Under the pieces are notes generated by a model, which ran no database searches, had not been told where the DNA came from, and saw only the letters and a list, made by a program, of their open reading frames with translations. 64,000 bases of DNA. Source: Arcicella aquatica. Its GTDB lineage: Bacteria; Bacteroidota; Bacteroidia; Cytophagales; Spirosomataceae. A program made the position numbers and the translations under genes. The stretch is taken from the NCBI RefSeq assembly GCF_034928825.1, contig NZ_JAYFUL010000016.1, positions 53,592 through 117,591 on the forward strand, given 5' to 3'. Of the stretch, positions 8,942 through 19,596 are shown one piece after another; position 1 is the first letter of the stretch; each line of letters begins with the position of its first letter.

Positions 8942-11900
8942 TTAGAAAAGGGCTTTTACACCTAAATTGAACAAACGTGTTTGTGGTGCACTTCCCACAT
9001 TAAGTTCTAGGGTTTCACGATTGTCAGACACAGTTAGTAGGTTAAAGCCAGTGACATACAATCCTAGTTCACGTACAAAAGATTTCATCTTTAATACATC
9101 CGTCAAATCATAGGTTACTTGTACTTTACTCAAGTCAAAACGATTCGTTTTATAAATCCAGAAATCAGATGAACGGAAGTTATTATCACTTGTCAAAGTG
9201 GTAAGTCTTGGATAGGTGGCTGTTAGTTTTGTTGCTTCCGTCCATCTATCTCTCACTACTGCAGAATACTTATCTTCACCATCCACCCAGAAATAAGAGC
9301 TATTACGCATTCCATTAGCCCCAAAACGACCAACACCCATTGCAAAAAAAGTAAGCTTTTTCCACTGAGCAGTGAGGTTTATCCCTAAAGTAAGCGGAGC
9401 ACCGAACCAACCACCTTTTCCTAAAGAGACTTCGTCTCGGCTATTAATAATACCATCACCATTTTGATCTTTGTATTTAATATCGCCAGGCTTTACTTGT
9501 CCATATGTTTGTGTTGGAGAGTTTGCTATATCGTTTTGATCTTGGAATAACCCCAAACTTTGTAAGCCCCACATCGTATCAAGCGGTTTCCCTTGACGGT
9601 TTTGGTAGGCATCTTCGTATAATTCTGCTCTTTTAGTAGCAGTAGTTTGGTAGTATGTACCATTTACACCCAAAGTCCAATTTACTTCACCATATTTTTT
9701 ATTCAAACTAGCACCGAAATCAAAGCCAACACGTTTGTCTTCATTATAATTTACATAAGGAATAAATGAAGATACTGGAAAGCCAGTTGTGAAATAACTT
9801 GGAAATAAAACAGATGCTTGAATGATATTTCCTGAGATTGTATTGGCAAAGAATGTTCCGTTTAAGGTTAATAATCTTTTGAAAAACGAACCTTCGAATC
9901 CTACACTAATTTCTTCTCTTTTAGGAAATTTCATGTTAGGGTTATCACCTCTTCTTGATTCAGTAGCTTGAATACCCGTACCATCTTTCCAACCATACCA
10001 TGAACCAGCACCAGTATAAACACCTTGATATAAATAGTAATTTGGAATATCAAGGTCTGTATGTAAAATACTAGCAGAAGCTGTCAACTTCAAATCGTCT
10101 ACGATATCTGAATTTTTAAGAAACTCTTCTTGACTTAATCTCCAGCCTAAAGTAAGTGACGGAGAAAATGCTTGACGATTACTTGGAGGAAGTTTTGCAG
10201 AATGGATATAAGCAGCACTAAAATCCATGTAGTATTTATGCTTGTAATTATAGCTTGCTAAAAAACCTAAATTGGCATTACTGGTTTTGTGGTAAATCGC
10301 AGATTCTGATTGTTGAAACCCATTTGCTAATAAAATAGCTGATAAATGATGGTCTTCGTTAAAAGTTCTATCGTAATTTAACTGTCCTGAAAATGCAATC
10401 GTTTGGCGATATCTATTTCCTGATACATTCTGAGTTCCAGATTTTGCATCTTGGCCATATACAGTAAGACTGCTAATTAAGTCAGTACCGCTATACTTAT
10501 TCCAAGTAGGTGCATAAGTAGCATAAGAATAATTATAAGCCAATGTATATTCTGTAGCATAATCAACAGCAAAGTTAGATTTGAAACTCAAGCCTTTCAA
10601 TACATTTTTAAGGTCTGCTTTAATCCCTGTATTAAACTGGAATTGACGATTAGCAAATTGATTACTACCTCCAGAATAAATGGTAGCGATAGGATTCGTT
10701 TGGTCTAATTGAGTACCTCCAAGTAAATATTGTCCATCGATAATATTATTACTGTTTTTGATTAAAACCTGTGAAGCCGCATCTTCTTGTTCAATTAAGC
10801 TAAGTGGAATAAGTGGTGAAAAACGATTTGGACGAACCGTTGTAGCACTACCCCAAAAATTAGCATTTACACCACGACCAGTATAAAAAATAGCAGTAGC
10901 ATCAGCATTCAGACTGATAAACTCATTTAAGTTTACATCGATATTTCCACGGAAGTTAAGACGGTCTGAATTATTGTTAGTTTTCGCTTCTCCAAAGTTC
11001 AACAGTGAACCAGATGTTGCAAACCCTAAATTTGTATAGTATTTAACTCTTTCATTTCCACCTGAAATTTCGGCAGTGGCATCATAGCTACCATAACTAC
11101 TTTTGAGGTATTCTGATGAGTAAAAATCTATATTAGGATAACGATATTTATTGATTCCTGAAGCATGGTTATAAATATCAGATTCAGAATACAAATTCGT
11201 CAATCCATCATTTCTACGTGCTTCATTATATAAAGTCATATACTCTGCTGAACCTAAATAACGTGGAAAAGCTTTAGGAACATTTACACCACTGTTAATT
11301 CTAAGGTCAAATCTACTTTGACCCGCTACTCCTCTTTTTGTAATTACATTCACAACACCTTTGGCGCCACGGCTACCGTATAATGCCACGGCGTTAGCTC
11401 CTTTCAAAAATACTATTTGCTCTATCTCTGTCGGCATTACGTTTCCTGTCTCACGAGGAACCCCATCAATCATGAATAGATAACTTCCCATTCCCCAGTT
11501 ACTGTTTCCATTAAATCCAGGGACTAAAGATTCCATACCATCTAATGGATAGGTAAAGTAATTCTTCTTAAGAAGCTCCTTCACATTTACAGAAGCTACT
11601 CCACCAAGCAAATCTTGTTTATCAACATTACGGAAAGGAAGACCTACTTGTTCTTGGTTTTCCTCGGGTGCGATAATGATTTCACTGATTTGTTGGTTAG
11701 CAGTGATGTGTTTGGTTTTAAAACCTTTCGCAGCGACTGATAATACCTCATTTTTAGGAACTTCAATACTAAAAGTACCCAAATCATCTGTGGTGACAGC
11801 TTTCCCGATTTCTTCAGAGCTACTTATAATAGCGCCAATAACGGGCTGTTTATTCGAGCCAACAACGGTGGCTTTAATTTTAATCGTCGAGGGATTCTGC

Positions 11901-11968
11901 GCCATTATCGTAGCTTTTGAAAAAGCCAGTAATGCACATAAAACCATAATTATTTTTATAAACTTCAT
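8942..11968 (-). CDS. SusC-like TonB-dependent transporter (second pair, atypical N-terminus)
   Basis: 1008-residue outer-membrane SusC-family barrel for oligosaccharide import. It has a signal peptide ending near TIMAQ, a CarboxypepD_reg-like domain (about 28-100), a plug domain with FMIDGVPRE and ALYGSRGAKGVVNVITKRG (about 115-215), and a 22-strand barrel ending in VKALF. Unlike the first SusC of this operon it shows no LDEVVVVGYG-type TonB box between the carboxypeptidase-like domain and plug; that stretch instead reads APEENQEQVGLPFRNVD. It may use a divergent TonB-contact sequence. It is paired with the SusD that follows. Tandem SusCD pairs in one operon are typical of large xylan loci. 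Confidence 0.93.
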   Translation of the reverse strand: MKFIKIIMVLCALLAFSKATIMAQNPSTIKIKATVVGSNKQPVIGAIISSSEEIGKAVTTDDLGTFSIEVPKNEVLSVAAKGFKTKHITANQQISEIIIAPEENQEQVGLPFRNVDKQDLLGGVASVNVKELLKKNYFTYPLDGMESLVPGFNGNSNWGMGSYLFMIDGVPRETGNVMPTEIEQIVFLKGANAVALYGSRGAKGVVNVITKRGVAGQSRFDLRINSGVNVPKAFPRYLGSAEYMTLYNEARRNDGLTNLYSESDIYNHASGINKYRYPNIDFYSSEYLKSSYGSYDATAEISGGNERVKYYTNLGFATSGSLLNFGEAKTNNNSDRLNFRGNIDVNLNEFISLNADATAIFYTGRGVNANFWGSATTVRPNRFSPLIPLSLIEQEDAASQVLIKNSNNIIDGQYLLGGTQLDQTNPIATIYSGGSNQFANRQFQFNTGIKADLKNVLKGLSFKSNFAVDYATEYTLAYNYSYATYAPTWNKYSGTDLISSLTVYGQDAKSGTQNVSGNRYRQTIAFSGQLNYDRTFNEDHHLSAILLANGFQQSESAIYHKTSNANLGFLASYNYKHKYYMDFSAAYIHSAKLPPSNRQAFSPSLTLGWRLSQEEFLKNSDIVDDLKLTASASILHTDLDIPNYYLYQGVYTGAGSWYGWKDGTGIQATESRRGDNPNMKFPKREEISVGFEGSFFKRLLTLNGTFFANTISGNIIQASVLFPSYFTTGFPVSSFIPYVNYNEDKRVGFDFGASLNKKYGEVNWTLGVNGTYYQTTATKRAELYEDAYQNRQGKPLDTMWGLQSLGLFQDQNDIANSPTQTYGQVKPGDIKYKDQNGDGIINSRDEVSLGKGGWFGAPLTLGINLTAQWKKLTFFAMGVGRFGANGMRNSSYFWVDGEDKYSAVVRDRWTEATKLTATYPRLTTLTSDNNFRSSDFWIYKTNRFDLSKVQVTYDLTDVLKMKSFVRELGLYVTGFNLLTVSDNRETLELNVGSAPQTRLFNLGVKALF

Positions 11969-12018
11969 TTCTTGTTCGTTTATCTATTGATTATCTCATT
12001 ATATGATTTGCCTCCCCA

Positions 12019-13908
12019 TTACCAGCCAGGATTTTGAGCAAATTCTAGGTACAAATTCACGTCATTAACCTTTAATGGCAACCAATTATGCTTATCAGTG
12101 AACTTGCGCTCTAATATGACAGACTCTCTGATGTTCAAAACTCTATTGTCTTTAGGGTCTTTCGCTGGATCCAATGTAGCTGCTCTATCAAATTCAATTG
12201 ATTTTTTAAGTGTATAAGGATTTTTAGCAATCATTAACCAACGACGGAGGTCATTGAAGCGATGACCTTCAAATGAAAGTTCTACAGCACGTTCACGTCT
12301 TAATTCTTCCATATAAACATCCAGAGAACCCATGAACTTAGCATCTACGTGACCTACTCCTGCTCTATCTCTAATGACGTTGATGGCATCTACAGAAGTT
12401 TTAGAATAACTTCCTGCTTTACCCATAGCCGAGCCATAGCCTTGTGCAGCAGCTTCAGCGTACATCAGATAAATATCTGCCAAACGCATATATGGCAAGT
12501 GAATGTTAAGACTTTTATCATAACCATATCCTTGGTCATACTTGTTGGCTGTTCTTGGAACAAACTTAAAGAGTAAATATCCTGTACGGCTACCTGTTGC
12601 AATATCACGATAAGAACCTCCAGTATGTAAATTGGCATAACGGTTGTTCACTTCGCTGGCATTTGGAATACTTCCTGCTACCATTCTCACACCATCGAAA
12701 ATAATATCATTGTAAAAACGTGGGTCTCTTCCTTTCCAAGGATATTCAGGATTATAACCAGACTCTGTGTCAGCTTTTGTAATATCCTTAATAGGTAATC
12801 CGTTAGCCATTCCGTAGTTGTCAACATAATTGGCTGTTGGCAAGAATTTTACATCGCCTTCACTGATAATAAGTGGGCTATATTGTTTACTCGTTCCCCA
12901 GTTTGAACTATTAGCACCATAGTACGGTCCTCTGAAAATGGCTTCAGTTCCACCTGGCATTTGCCAGTTCTGCCCAGTCGTATAGAAGTTAGTATAATAT
13001 TGTGCAAAAGGAACTAAGCGGTAAGGAGCTTCTCCACTCTCACATAAATTAAGTAATTCAGCAAATGCATCTGCTGCCTTTTTGCAATATTCAGCATTGT
13101 AAGTAGTACCGCCGCCTGAGACCGAATTCATCAATGGACTACCAGCCCAAAGATAATTTTTTCCCAAATAGCCAAGTGCCATAATTTTGTTGATACGCAA
13201 TGTGTTTTTACCTAATGTCCTCTTACCTGCCGTTGTGTTGTCCCAGTTTGTAGGTAATAAGTTGGCCGCTGCTCTAAAATCCGCGGCTGCTTTATCAGCA
13301 CATTCGCTGTATTTAAGACGAGGCAAGGTTAACTTCTGATCTCCAGGTAATACTTTGTCAATATATGGAAGTCCTCCAAAATACTGCATAAACATAAAGT
13401 GATACCAACCTCTAAAAAACAATAGCTGACCTTTGATTAAGTCTTTTTCTTCTTGTGTGGCATCAGTCAGTTTGTCTATATTTTCCAAACCTAAATTAGC
13501 CTTACGGATACCGTACCATCCTAAACCCCAAAGTGATTTTGTAAAGCGGTCATCGTTGGTTACATTACTGTTACGATCCATCCAACCAGCTTGCCAGCCG
13601 TCAAAATTGCGTTGCCAGCCCCAAAAATCGCCATTATCAATTTTTACACCAAAGTGAAAGTTTTGGGCTGTAGATTGGATTTCATCCTCTCCCCAGTTAA
13701 AAGAGTTGGTCCAGTAACCATTAGAAAAGTCTGGAATAGTATGATAGAGTTCTTCGGTAAATCCTTGAAAGTTTACAAAGTTTTTAAAGGCATCTTTTTC
13801 AGACACAAGAGATTGAGGATCACGATCCAAAAAATCTGAGCATGAAGTAACTCCAAAAGTCATAGAACAAACTACAGCTACACACAAAAGTTTTATTCTC
13901 TTTTTCAT
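12019..13908 (-). CDS. SusD-like nutrient-uptake lipoprotein (first pair)
   Basis: 629-residue SusD-family lipoprotein. It has a signal peptide with lipobox VTSC (Cys23) followed by SDFLDRDP, the common SusD N-terminal motif. The TPR-containing body holds ELRRERAVELSFEGHRFNDLRRW near residues 535-558. It ends with YLEFAQNPGW, a normal SusD C-terminus. It follows its SusC by 14 bases, so the two are co-transcribed and probably translationally linked. It should bind xylan oligosaccharides as the lid over the SusC barrel. Confidence 0.95.
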   Translation of the reverse strand: MKKRIKLLCVAVVCSMTFGVTSCSDFLDRDPQSLVSEKDAFKNFVNFQGFTEELYHTIPDFSNGYWTNSFNWGEDEIQSTAQNFHFGVKIDNGDFWGWQRNFDGWQAGWMDRNSNVTNDDRFTKSLWGLGWYGIRKANLGLENIDKLTDATQEEKDLIKGQLLFFRGWYHFMFMQYFGGLPYIDKVLPGDQKLTLPRLKYSECADKAAADFRAAANLLPTNWDNTTAGKRTLGKNTLRINKIMALGYLGKNYLWAGSPLMNSVSGGGTTYNAEYCKKAADAFAELLNLCESGEAPYRLVPFAQYYTNFYTTGQNWQMPGGTEAIFRGPYYGANSSNWGTSKQYSPLIISEGDVKFLPTANYVDNYGMANGLPIKDITKADTESGYNPEYPWKGRDPRFYNDIIFDGVRMVAGSIPNASEVNNRYANLHTGGSYRDIATGSRTGYLLFKFVPRTANKYDQGYGYDKSLNIHLPYMRLADIYLMYAEAAAQGYGSAMGKAGSYSKTSVDAINVIRDRAGVGHVDAKFMGSLDVYMEELRRERAVELSFEGHRFNDLRRWLMIAKNPYTLKKSIEFDRAATLDPAKDPKDNRVLNIRESVILERKFTDKHNWLPLKVNDVNLYLEFAQNPGW

Positions 13909-13922
13909 GTTTTTATTATTAA

Positions 13923-16900
13923 TTAGAAAGTAATGTTTAAACCTAAATTATATCTTTTTACTGTTGGATAAGCTCCTTGTGAGGCCCAACCAGTACCAGC
14001 AAAATTAGACTCCCTATCATCAGGCATTTTGCTCCAAGCAATAAGGTTATTCCCATTTAGATAAATTCGCAGACTACTAAGTCCTAATTTTCTACTAATG
14101 TCAGGATTTACAGTGTATGCTATTTCAGCATTTTTTAATCTTACATAAGAGCCATCGTACATATACTGTGTACCTCTATAGTCCCCGAATGGTGTTGTTA
14201 ACCAACGTGGAATAGGCGTTCCGCTAGTATTTGTTGGTGACCAGTATGCACCTTCTTGATAAACTGTATGGCTTTGTGAACTTAAACTTGTGAAAACCAC
14301 TTGACGAGTAGCATTATTCACCGCATAGAACTGTGCAAAAACTGAGAACCCTTTCCAATCAAAGCCTAAAGTAGCGTTGTAGGTATTCTGTGGCCAGCCT
14401 GTGTGCCCATAAGGAATTCTATCTTGCGTGTCAATAACTCCGTCTCCATTATAATCAACCAAGTAGTAGTTACCCAATAATTTTTGGTTGTCGTTTACAT
14501 TGTGCATCGCACTTCCATACAACTGATCCCAACTATTATACATGCCTTTGCTTACGAATGAATAAGCTTGATCAATCTGCATACCTTCTGGTTTCTGATA
14601 ATCAGGCAGTAATTCTGGCGTAGCACGTTCAATAATTTTGTTTTGCGTATGCGTCATGTTAAGGTCTGCCCACAAACGGAACTTCCCTACATTTTTATTG
14701 AAATGAAGTTCTAATTCATAACCGCTTGCTTTAACAGCACCTAAGTTTGCCACTGGCGGAGATGCCCCAAAATAACTTGGTACGTCGGATCTTCCTGTCA
14801 ACAAAATTTTACTTCTATTATCCTGAAAGAAGTCAGCCTTACCTTTCACAAAACCTCTGAAAAGTTCAAAGTCTAAACCCAGATTGAATTTCTCTGATTG
14901 TTCCCACTGTACGGTTGGGTTACCAACTGTTGATTGCGAATACCAAGTATATGGACTTTGTTCTGCTCCTTCACCAGTTACACCCAATCTTGATGTTCCG
15001 CCGTATGACCATTGCTCAAGATACGGCCATCTTACTCCTAGGTTGTCAAACCCTGTTTGTCCGTAAGACATACGCAGTTTCATAGAATTGATGAATTTCA
15101 CCGAATTCATGAATTTTTCGTTAGATATTACCCAGTTAGCACCCCCAGAAGAGAAAAAGGCAAAACGGTAGTCTTTTGCAAATTGCTCAGAACCATTATA
15201 AGCACCATTGTACTCTACAGTGTATTTATTGTTGAATGTATAAGTTGTTCTAAACACCCAGTCTTCTCTATAGGAAGGAATTGTACTACCGTTTGCATAC
15301 ACGTTTCTGTTTGTTAAACCCATCAAAGTTACATTATGTAACCCTGCAAACGTTTTGTTGTAATTAAGCTGTAATTGGTAAAACAAACGACGCTGGCTAG
15401 CTCCGATAGCCCCTGCTGCTGGTGCCCACTTGATACCTTCTTGAAAATCAAAACCTGTAATACCATCAACAGCCGATTGGAATGTTTCAACGCCTGTTTC
15501 AGGATTTACCCACTTACGTTGAGTACCATTATAAAGGTCATTAACACCACGATCTGATTCTACAAAAGTATTATCTAACGAGACAGTACCCGAAGCTCTC
15601 AAGCCTTTCACAAGCATATCCAAATCTTGATCTAACGTAAAATCAGTCGTTATGCGGGCAGTAGTTTGATATTGTAGTCCACCAATTGCAAGACTCAATG
15701 CAGAGTTTTCGGCTCTCGCTTGGTTAGGTGCATAAAAGCCCCATGAACCGTCTGAATATTGCGGTAAAAACAAGTCAGGAGCTGCATTATAAGCATCAAT
15801 CCATGGGCCGTACTGACTTCCAGAGAAGCCCCATGGGCTTTTTCTTACTCCATATGAACCTGAAAGGTTTGTTCTAAAAAGTGTACTAGGCGTTAATTGA
15901 AAGTCTAAATTACTACGAACATTAAGTCTATTGAAGCCAAAACCTTGCTTGTACCCTCTTTTATTATCATAGATTTTAAATAAATCGGCTTCTTGTAAAA
16001 AATCTGCACTGGTAAAATATTTCACAAGATTTGTACCCCCGCTGATGTTCAAATTGGCATTGTTGGAAATCGCATAAGAATTGAATAATGCTTCTTCCCA
16101 GTTAACATTGGGATAGCGTTCTGCTTCTGCTACACTTGATGGATTACGATACTTATTAAGAATCCCCTCAGGTAGATAATCTCTCCACCCTTCTGGTTTT
16201 GTCACAAGTTCATACTCAATTGCTTCATTTCTAATTTTCAATGCATCATAAGAGTCATACTTTTGAGGTAGTTTAGAAGGAGCTTTTACAATGGTATTTA
16301 CGACAGCTCTGATTGATGCCTTTCCCATTTTACCTCGTTTGGTAGTAATTAAAATTACACCATTGGCACCTCTAGAACCGAAAACGGCAGTCGCCGAAGC
16401 ATCTTTAAGTACAGTAACTGTTTCAACAGAACTGATATCAACGCTGTTCATAGGACGCTCTACGCCATCCACTAGAATTAGTGGGTCTGAATTATTCCAA
16501 GAGCTACGACCACGAATAATAATCTGAGGATCTTCTGCACCTGGAAGACCAGTACTTGCATTGGTAATTAAGCCTGGCACATTTCCAGTCAATGCTGCAC
16601 CAATACTTGACACACCACCTGCTCGCTCTAATTCTTTATTCGTTGTTTGGGTAACAGAGGCTACAACACCTTCTTTCTTTTGTTTTCCATAACCCACAAC
16701 TACTACCTCATCTAATGCAGATTGAAATTCTTCTAACACTACATTAATACTTGTTTGGTTACCTACTAAAACCTCCTGTGTTTTATAGCCAACTGAGCTG
16801 AAAACCAAAGTTGTCTTTGGTGTGGCAGCAATGGAAAAAGTTCCATCTTTACTCGCGCTAACCCCACGGGTAGTACCCTTAACACTAACGGTTGCTCCAG

Positions 16901-17072
16901 GTATTCCTTCTCCTGAAGCGGACTTAATAGTCCCTTTTACTGTTTGAGCTTTTAATGAAAAGCTCGAAAAACCAATTAAAAGCGATATGCACCATACAAC
17001 TAAGTACAGCTTTTTTCGCGTAATTGGAATAGATAAGTCAAATTGCTTCATACGACGATAAATATGATTCAT
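13923..17072 (-). CDS. SusC-like TonB-dependent transporter (first pair, operon leader)
   Basis: 1049-residue outer-membrane transporter. Signal peptide (hydrophobic stretch LVVWCISLLIGFSSFSLKAQ), CarboxypepD_reg-like domain (VKGTIKSASGEGIPGATVSV, about 43-118), canonical TonB box LDEVVVVGYG, a plug with ILVDGVERP and FGSRGANGVILITTKRG, then a long beta-barrel ending RYNLGLNITF. The start at 17072 gives a long charged N-region; the Met at residue 8 (17051) is an equally possible start. It is the first gene of the operon SusC-SusD-SusC-SusD-lipoprotein-GH10 and is preceded by a 600-base leader region that should contain the HTCS-responsive promoter. Confidence 0.95.
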   Translation of the reverse strand: MNHIYRRMKQFDLSIPITRKKLYLVVWCISLLIGFSSFSLKAQTVKGTIKSASGEGIPGATVSVKGTTRGVSASKDGTFSIAATPKTTLVFSSVGYKTQEVLVGNQTSINVVLEEFQSALDEVVVVGYGKQKKEGVVASVTQTTNKELERAGGVSSIGAALTGNVPGLITNASTGLPGAEDPQIIIRGRSSWNNSDPLILVDGVERPMNSVDISSVETVTVLKDASATAVFGSRGANGVILITTKRGKMGKASIRAVVNTIVKAPSKLPQKYDSYDALKIRNEAIEYELVTKPEGWRDYLPEGILNKYRNPSSVAEAERYPNVNWEEALFNSYAISNNANLNISGGTNLVKYFTSADFLQEADLFKIYDNKRGYKQGFGFNRLNVRSNLDFQLTPSTLFRTNLSGSYGVRKSPWGFSGSQYGPWIDAYNAAPDLFLPQYSDGSWGFYAPNQARAENSALSLAIGGLQYQTTARITTDFTLDQDLDMLVKGLRASGTVSLDNTFVESDRGVNDLYNGTQRKWVNPETGVETFQSAVDGITGFDFQEGIKWAPAAGAIGASQRRLFYQLQLNYNKTFAGLHNVTLMGLTNRNVYANGSTIPSYREDWVFRTTYTFNNKYTVEYNGAYNGSEQFAKDYRFAFFSSGGANWVISNEKFMNSVKFINSMKLRMSYGQTGFDNLGVRWPYLEQWSYGGTSRLGVTGEGAEQSPYTWYSQSTVGNPTVQWEQSEKFNLGLDFELFRGFVKGKADFFQDNRSKILLTGRSDVPSYFGASPPVANLGAVKASGYELELHFNKNVGKFRLWADLNMTHTQNKIIERATPELLPDYQKPEGMQIDQAYSFVSKGMYNSWDQLYGSAMHNVNDNQKLLGNYYLVDYNGDGVIDTQDRIPYGHTGWPQNTYNATLGFDWKGFSVFAQFYAVNNATRQVVFTSLSSQSHTVYQEGAYWSPTNTSGTPIPRWLTTPFGDYRGTQYMYDGSYVRLKNAEIAYTVNPDISRKLGLSSLRIYLNGNNLIAWSKMPDDRESNFAGTGWASQGAYPTVKRYNLGLNITF

Positions 17073-17676
17073 TTAATAAATAATATAATATTTTCGTACA
17101 AAGTAAGAGAGTAGTATAAGAATACAGTAGCATAAATCTTTAAATATCTATACCAAATGTTCAGCATCGTAAGAAAGTGTTAATTTCACACGATAATTTT
17201 CTAAATAGTATACGTAGCAATAAGCTTTTGTCAAAAATATTTGGAAATTGTACCTCTAAAAGAAAAAATTTAAAAGAATTGAGAACTGTCTGGATAAACT
17301 AAAATTCATTTTTTTAGGTGTTTTAGAGATGAAAATAGTGTATTTTTAGTAGCCTTGAGGTCTTTTAAAGCGAATAATTGGCAACTTTTTAAACAATTTT
17401 TGATGTAAAAGTATTACTTAACAAAATCAATACAAATTAATACTTTTGTGCTATAGTTTTGTAGCATAAATCCTAAAAATACTTTTAGTTGAACTAATGA
17501 TTATTTTAAAGATGATATTTAATTCATAAAAAATATCAAATATAGCATTAGCACCAAGTAATTAAATTCAACAGGTCATTAAAATATGTACTATACTCGT
17601 GATATTTTAGTACTATCCTGTTTTCCTCTATATAAGCTTTTCATAATTTCAGCATTTTGATGACAGACTTTACATA
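17073..17676. other. Long upstream region of the SusCD operon
   Basis: About 600 bases of very AT-rich DNA with no gene on either strand. Minus-strand TAnnTTTG-like boxes occur at 17232-17239 (TATTTTTG) and 17537-17544 (TATATTTG), but neither has a well-placed -33 TTG, so I cannot name the operon promoter. Plus-strand boxes at 17441-17448 and 17454-17461 have no downstream gene. The HTCS binding site is expected here. Confidence 0.4.
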
Positions 17677-17709
17677 ATAAAAGCCACCCAAAATATGAGT
17701 GGCTTTTAT
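17677..17709 (-). terminator. Rho-independent terminator of the GH51-transketolase unit
   Basis: Perfect 11-base stem ATAAAAGCCAC/GTGGCTTTTAT with an 11-base loop, 34 bases past the stop of the transketolase gene. On the minus strand the 3' arm ends in CTTTTAT followed by TATGTAAA, a typical U-rich end. Confidence 0.75.
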
Positions 17710-17742
17710 GACAAAATAAAAACAGATACTATTTTTTACAAA

Positions 17743-18714
17743 CTATTTTGAACTGATTAATTCCTTTCTTTTGATAGCAATGCGTACTTTATCTACAATA
17801 CTCTGTGCATTCAATCCGTATTTTTCCATCAATTGAGCAGGCGTTCCACTTTCACCAAAAGAATTATCTACACCAATCATTTCAATAGGTGCTATGTGGT
17901 TTCGGCTGAGTAATTGACACACCGCATCGCCTAATCCACCATTCAATTGATGCTCTTCGGCAGTGACCGCACACCCTGTTTTCTTCACTGAATTCAAAAT
18001 TGCTTCTTCGTCCAATGGTTTAATTGTATGGATATTGATAATTTCTGCATCGATGCCTTCTTTCGCCAATATTTCTCCAGCCTGTATGGCTTCCCATACT
18101 AAATGGCCTGTGGCAAAAATGCTTACATCCTTACCCTCATTCACCATCCATGCTTTACCTATTTCAAACTTTTGGTCAGGAGCTGTAAATACTGGAACGA
18201 CGGGTCTGCCGAAACGAAGATAAACCGGTCCTTCGTATTCAGCAATTGCGATAGTCGCTGCTTTTGTCTGATTGTAATCACATGGATTGATTACCGTCAT
18301 CCCTGGCATGGCTCTCATCATAGCAATATCTTCCAAAATCTGGTGTGTTGCGCCATCCTCTCCTAATGTTAATCCAGCGTGTGACACACAAATTTTCACA
18401 TTACTGCCTGAGTAAGCAACACTCTGTCTGATTTGATCATATACTCTTCCCGAACCAAAATTGGCAAAAGTAGTAGCATAAGGAATATAGCCTGCAATAG
18501 CCATCCCTGCCGATACGCCAATCATATTTGCTTCAGCAATACCACATTGAACAAATCTTTCAGGATTATCTTTAATGAATGCATCTAATTTTAAGGATGC
18601 CACTAAATCTGCGCAAAGTGCGACAACTTTTGGATTTGATTTGCCCAATTCTGCCATACCTGCTCCAAATCCAGAACGAGTATCTTTTTTTTCTGTGAAA
18701 CTGTATTCTTTCAT
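17743..18714 (-). CDS. Transketolase, C-terminal subunit
   Basis: 323-residue protein with the pyrimidine-binding domain and the C-terminal domain of transketolase. Features seen: FVQCGIAEANMIGVSAGMA with the TPP-activating Glu61, YDQIRQSVAYSG, HAGLTLGEDGATHQ, and a C-terminal part with EEHQLNGGLGDAV. The partner gene immediately upstream (gap 15 bases) holds the TPP pyrophosphate-binding half, so the two gene products together make one enzyme, as in many archaea and some bacteria. It moves two-carbon units among pentose and hexose phosphates. Placement after an arabinofuranosidase suggests it raises pentose-phosphate capacity when xylan is used. Confidence 0.92.
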   Translation of the reverse strand: MKEYSFTEKKDTRSGFGAGMAELGKSNPKVVALCADLVASLKLDAFIKDNPERFVQCGIAEANMIGVSAGMAIAGYIPYATTFANFGSGRVYDQIRQSVAYSGSNVKICVSHAGLTLGEDGATHQILEDIAMMRAMPGMTVINPCDYNQTKAATIAIAEYEGPVYLRFGRPVVPVFTAPDQKFEIGKAWMVNEGKDVSIFATGHLVWEAIQAGEILAKEGIDAEIINIHTIKPLDEEAILNSVKKTGCAVTAEEHQLNGGLGDAVCQLLSRNHIAPIEMIGVDNSFGESGTPAQLMEKYGLNAQSIVDKVRIAIKRKELISSK

Positions 18715-18729
18715 CTCTAAAATTATTTA

Positions 18730-19596
18730 TTAGTAATCACCAATTGTTTCCTCTAATTGTAATAATGCTGTGTTCAACTGTTCATCATTAGGCGCTGCAC
18801 CATGCCATTTATGCGTACCCATCATGTAGTCAACGCCATATCCCATTTCTGATTTCATTAGAATCATAATTGGCTTTCCTTGTCCTTTCAACTGTTTGGC
18901 TTGGGCTAATGCATCTAATGTTAATTGCATATCGTTCCCATTTTCTAACGTAATCGTGGTCCATCCGAAAGCTTCATATTTTGCTTTCAAATCTTTATTG
19001 CTCATTACTTTCTCTGTTGGGCCATCTATTTGCTGTTTGTTCCAGTCAATGATAGCAATCAGGTTGTCGAGTTGATAATGTGCTGCAAACTGTGCTGCTT
19101 CCCATACTTGCCCTTCTTGCTGTTCGCCATCCCCCATCAATACATATATATTACGGTCATCTCCTCTCAGTCTCTTGGCTTTTGCGGCTCCAGCCGCTAC
19201 CGACAAACCTTGTCCTAATGAGCCAGAAGCAATACGAATACCCGGCAAATGTTCATGTGTAGCTGGGTGTCCTTGTAAACGTGAGTTTATTTTTCTGAAA
19301 GTAGCCAATTCTGCGGGAGCGAAATATCCACGGTGAGCCAAGACAGAATAGAATAATGGAGAAATATGTCCATTCGATAAAAAGAATAAGTCTTCATTTT
19401 GTCCCGCACGAGAAAACTTCAAGTATCCGTCTGCTCCTTTTTCTTCATTAATTGTCATTTCATGAAAATAAAGTGCTACGACCAAATCAGTACATCCTAA
19501 TGAACCACCAGGGTGCCCCGATTGACAAGCATGTACCATCCGTACAATATCACGGCGCACTTGCGAAGCTGTATTTTGTAATTGTTTTAATTCCAT
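18730..19596 (-). CDS. Transketolase, N-terminal (TPP-binding) subunit
   Basis: 288-residue protein equal to the first domain of transketolase. It shows HACQSGHPGGSLG near residue 22, HRGYFAPAELATFRK, QGHPATHEHLPGI, ASGSLGQGLSVAAG, and the TPP/Mg motif GDGEQQEG (155-162) with its downstream Asn186 in IDWNKQQIDGPT. Full-length transketolases are about 660 residues; this gene and the next (323 residues) add up to that, so it is a split enzyme rather than a truncation. It lies 120 bases after the GH51 gene on the same strand. Confidence 0.92.
   Translation of the reverse strand: MELKQLQNTASQVRRDIVRMVHACQSGHPGGSLGCTDLVVALYFHEMTINEEKGADGYLKFSRAGQNEDLFFLSNGHISPLFYSVLAHRGYFAPAELATFRKINSRLQGHPATHEHLPGIRIASGSLGQGLSVAAGAAKAKRLRGDDRNIYVLMGDGEQQEGQVWEAAQFAAHYQLDNLIAIIDWNKQQIDGPTEKVMSNKDLKAKYEAFGWTTITLENGNDMQLTLDALAQAKQLKGQGKPIMILMKSEMGYGVDYMMGTHKWHGAAPNDEQLNTALLQLEETIGDY

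Noticed and set aside
17441..17461. Two overlapping plus-strand TAnnTTTG boxes
   Set aside because: No plus-strand gene or ORF lies downstream within several kilobases; likely chance in AT-rich sequence.
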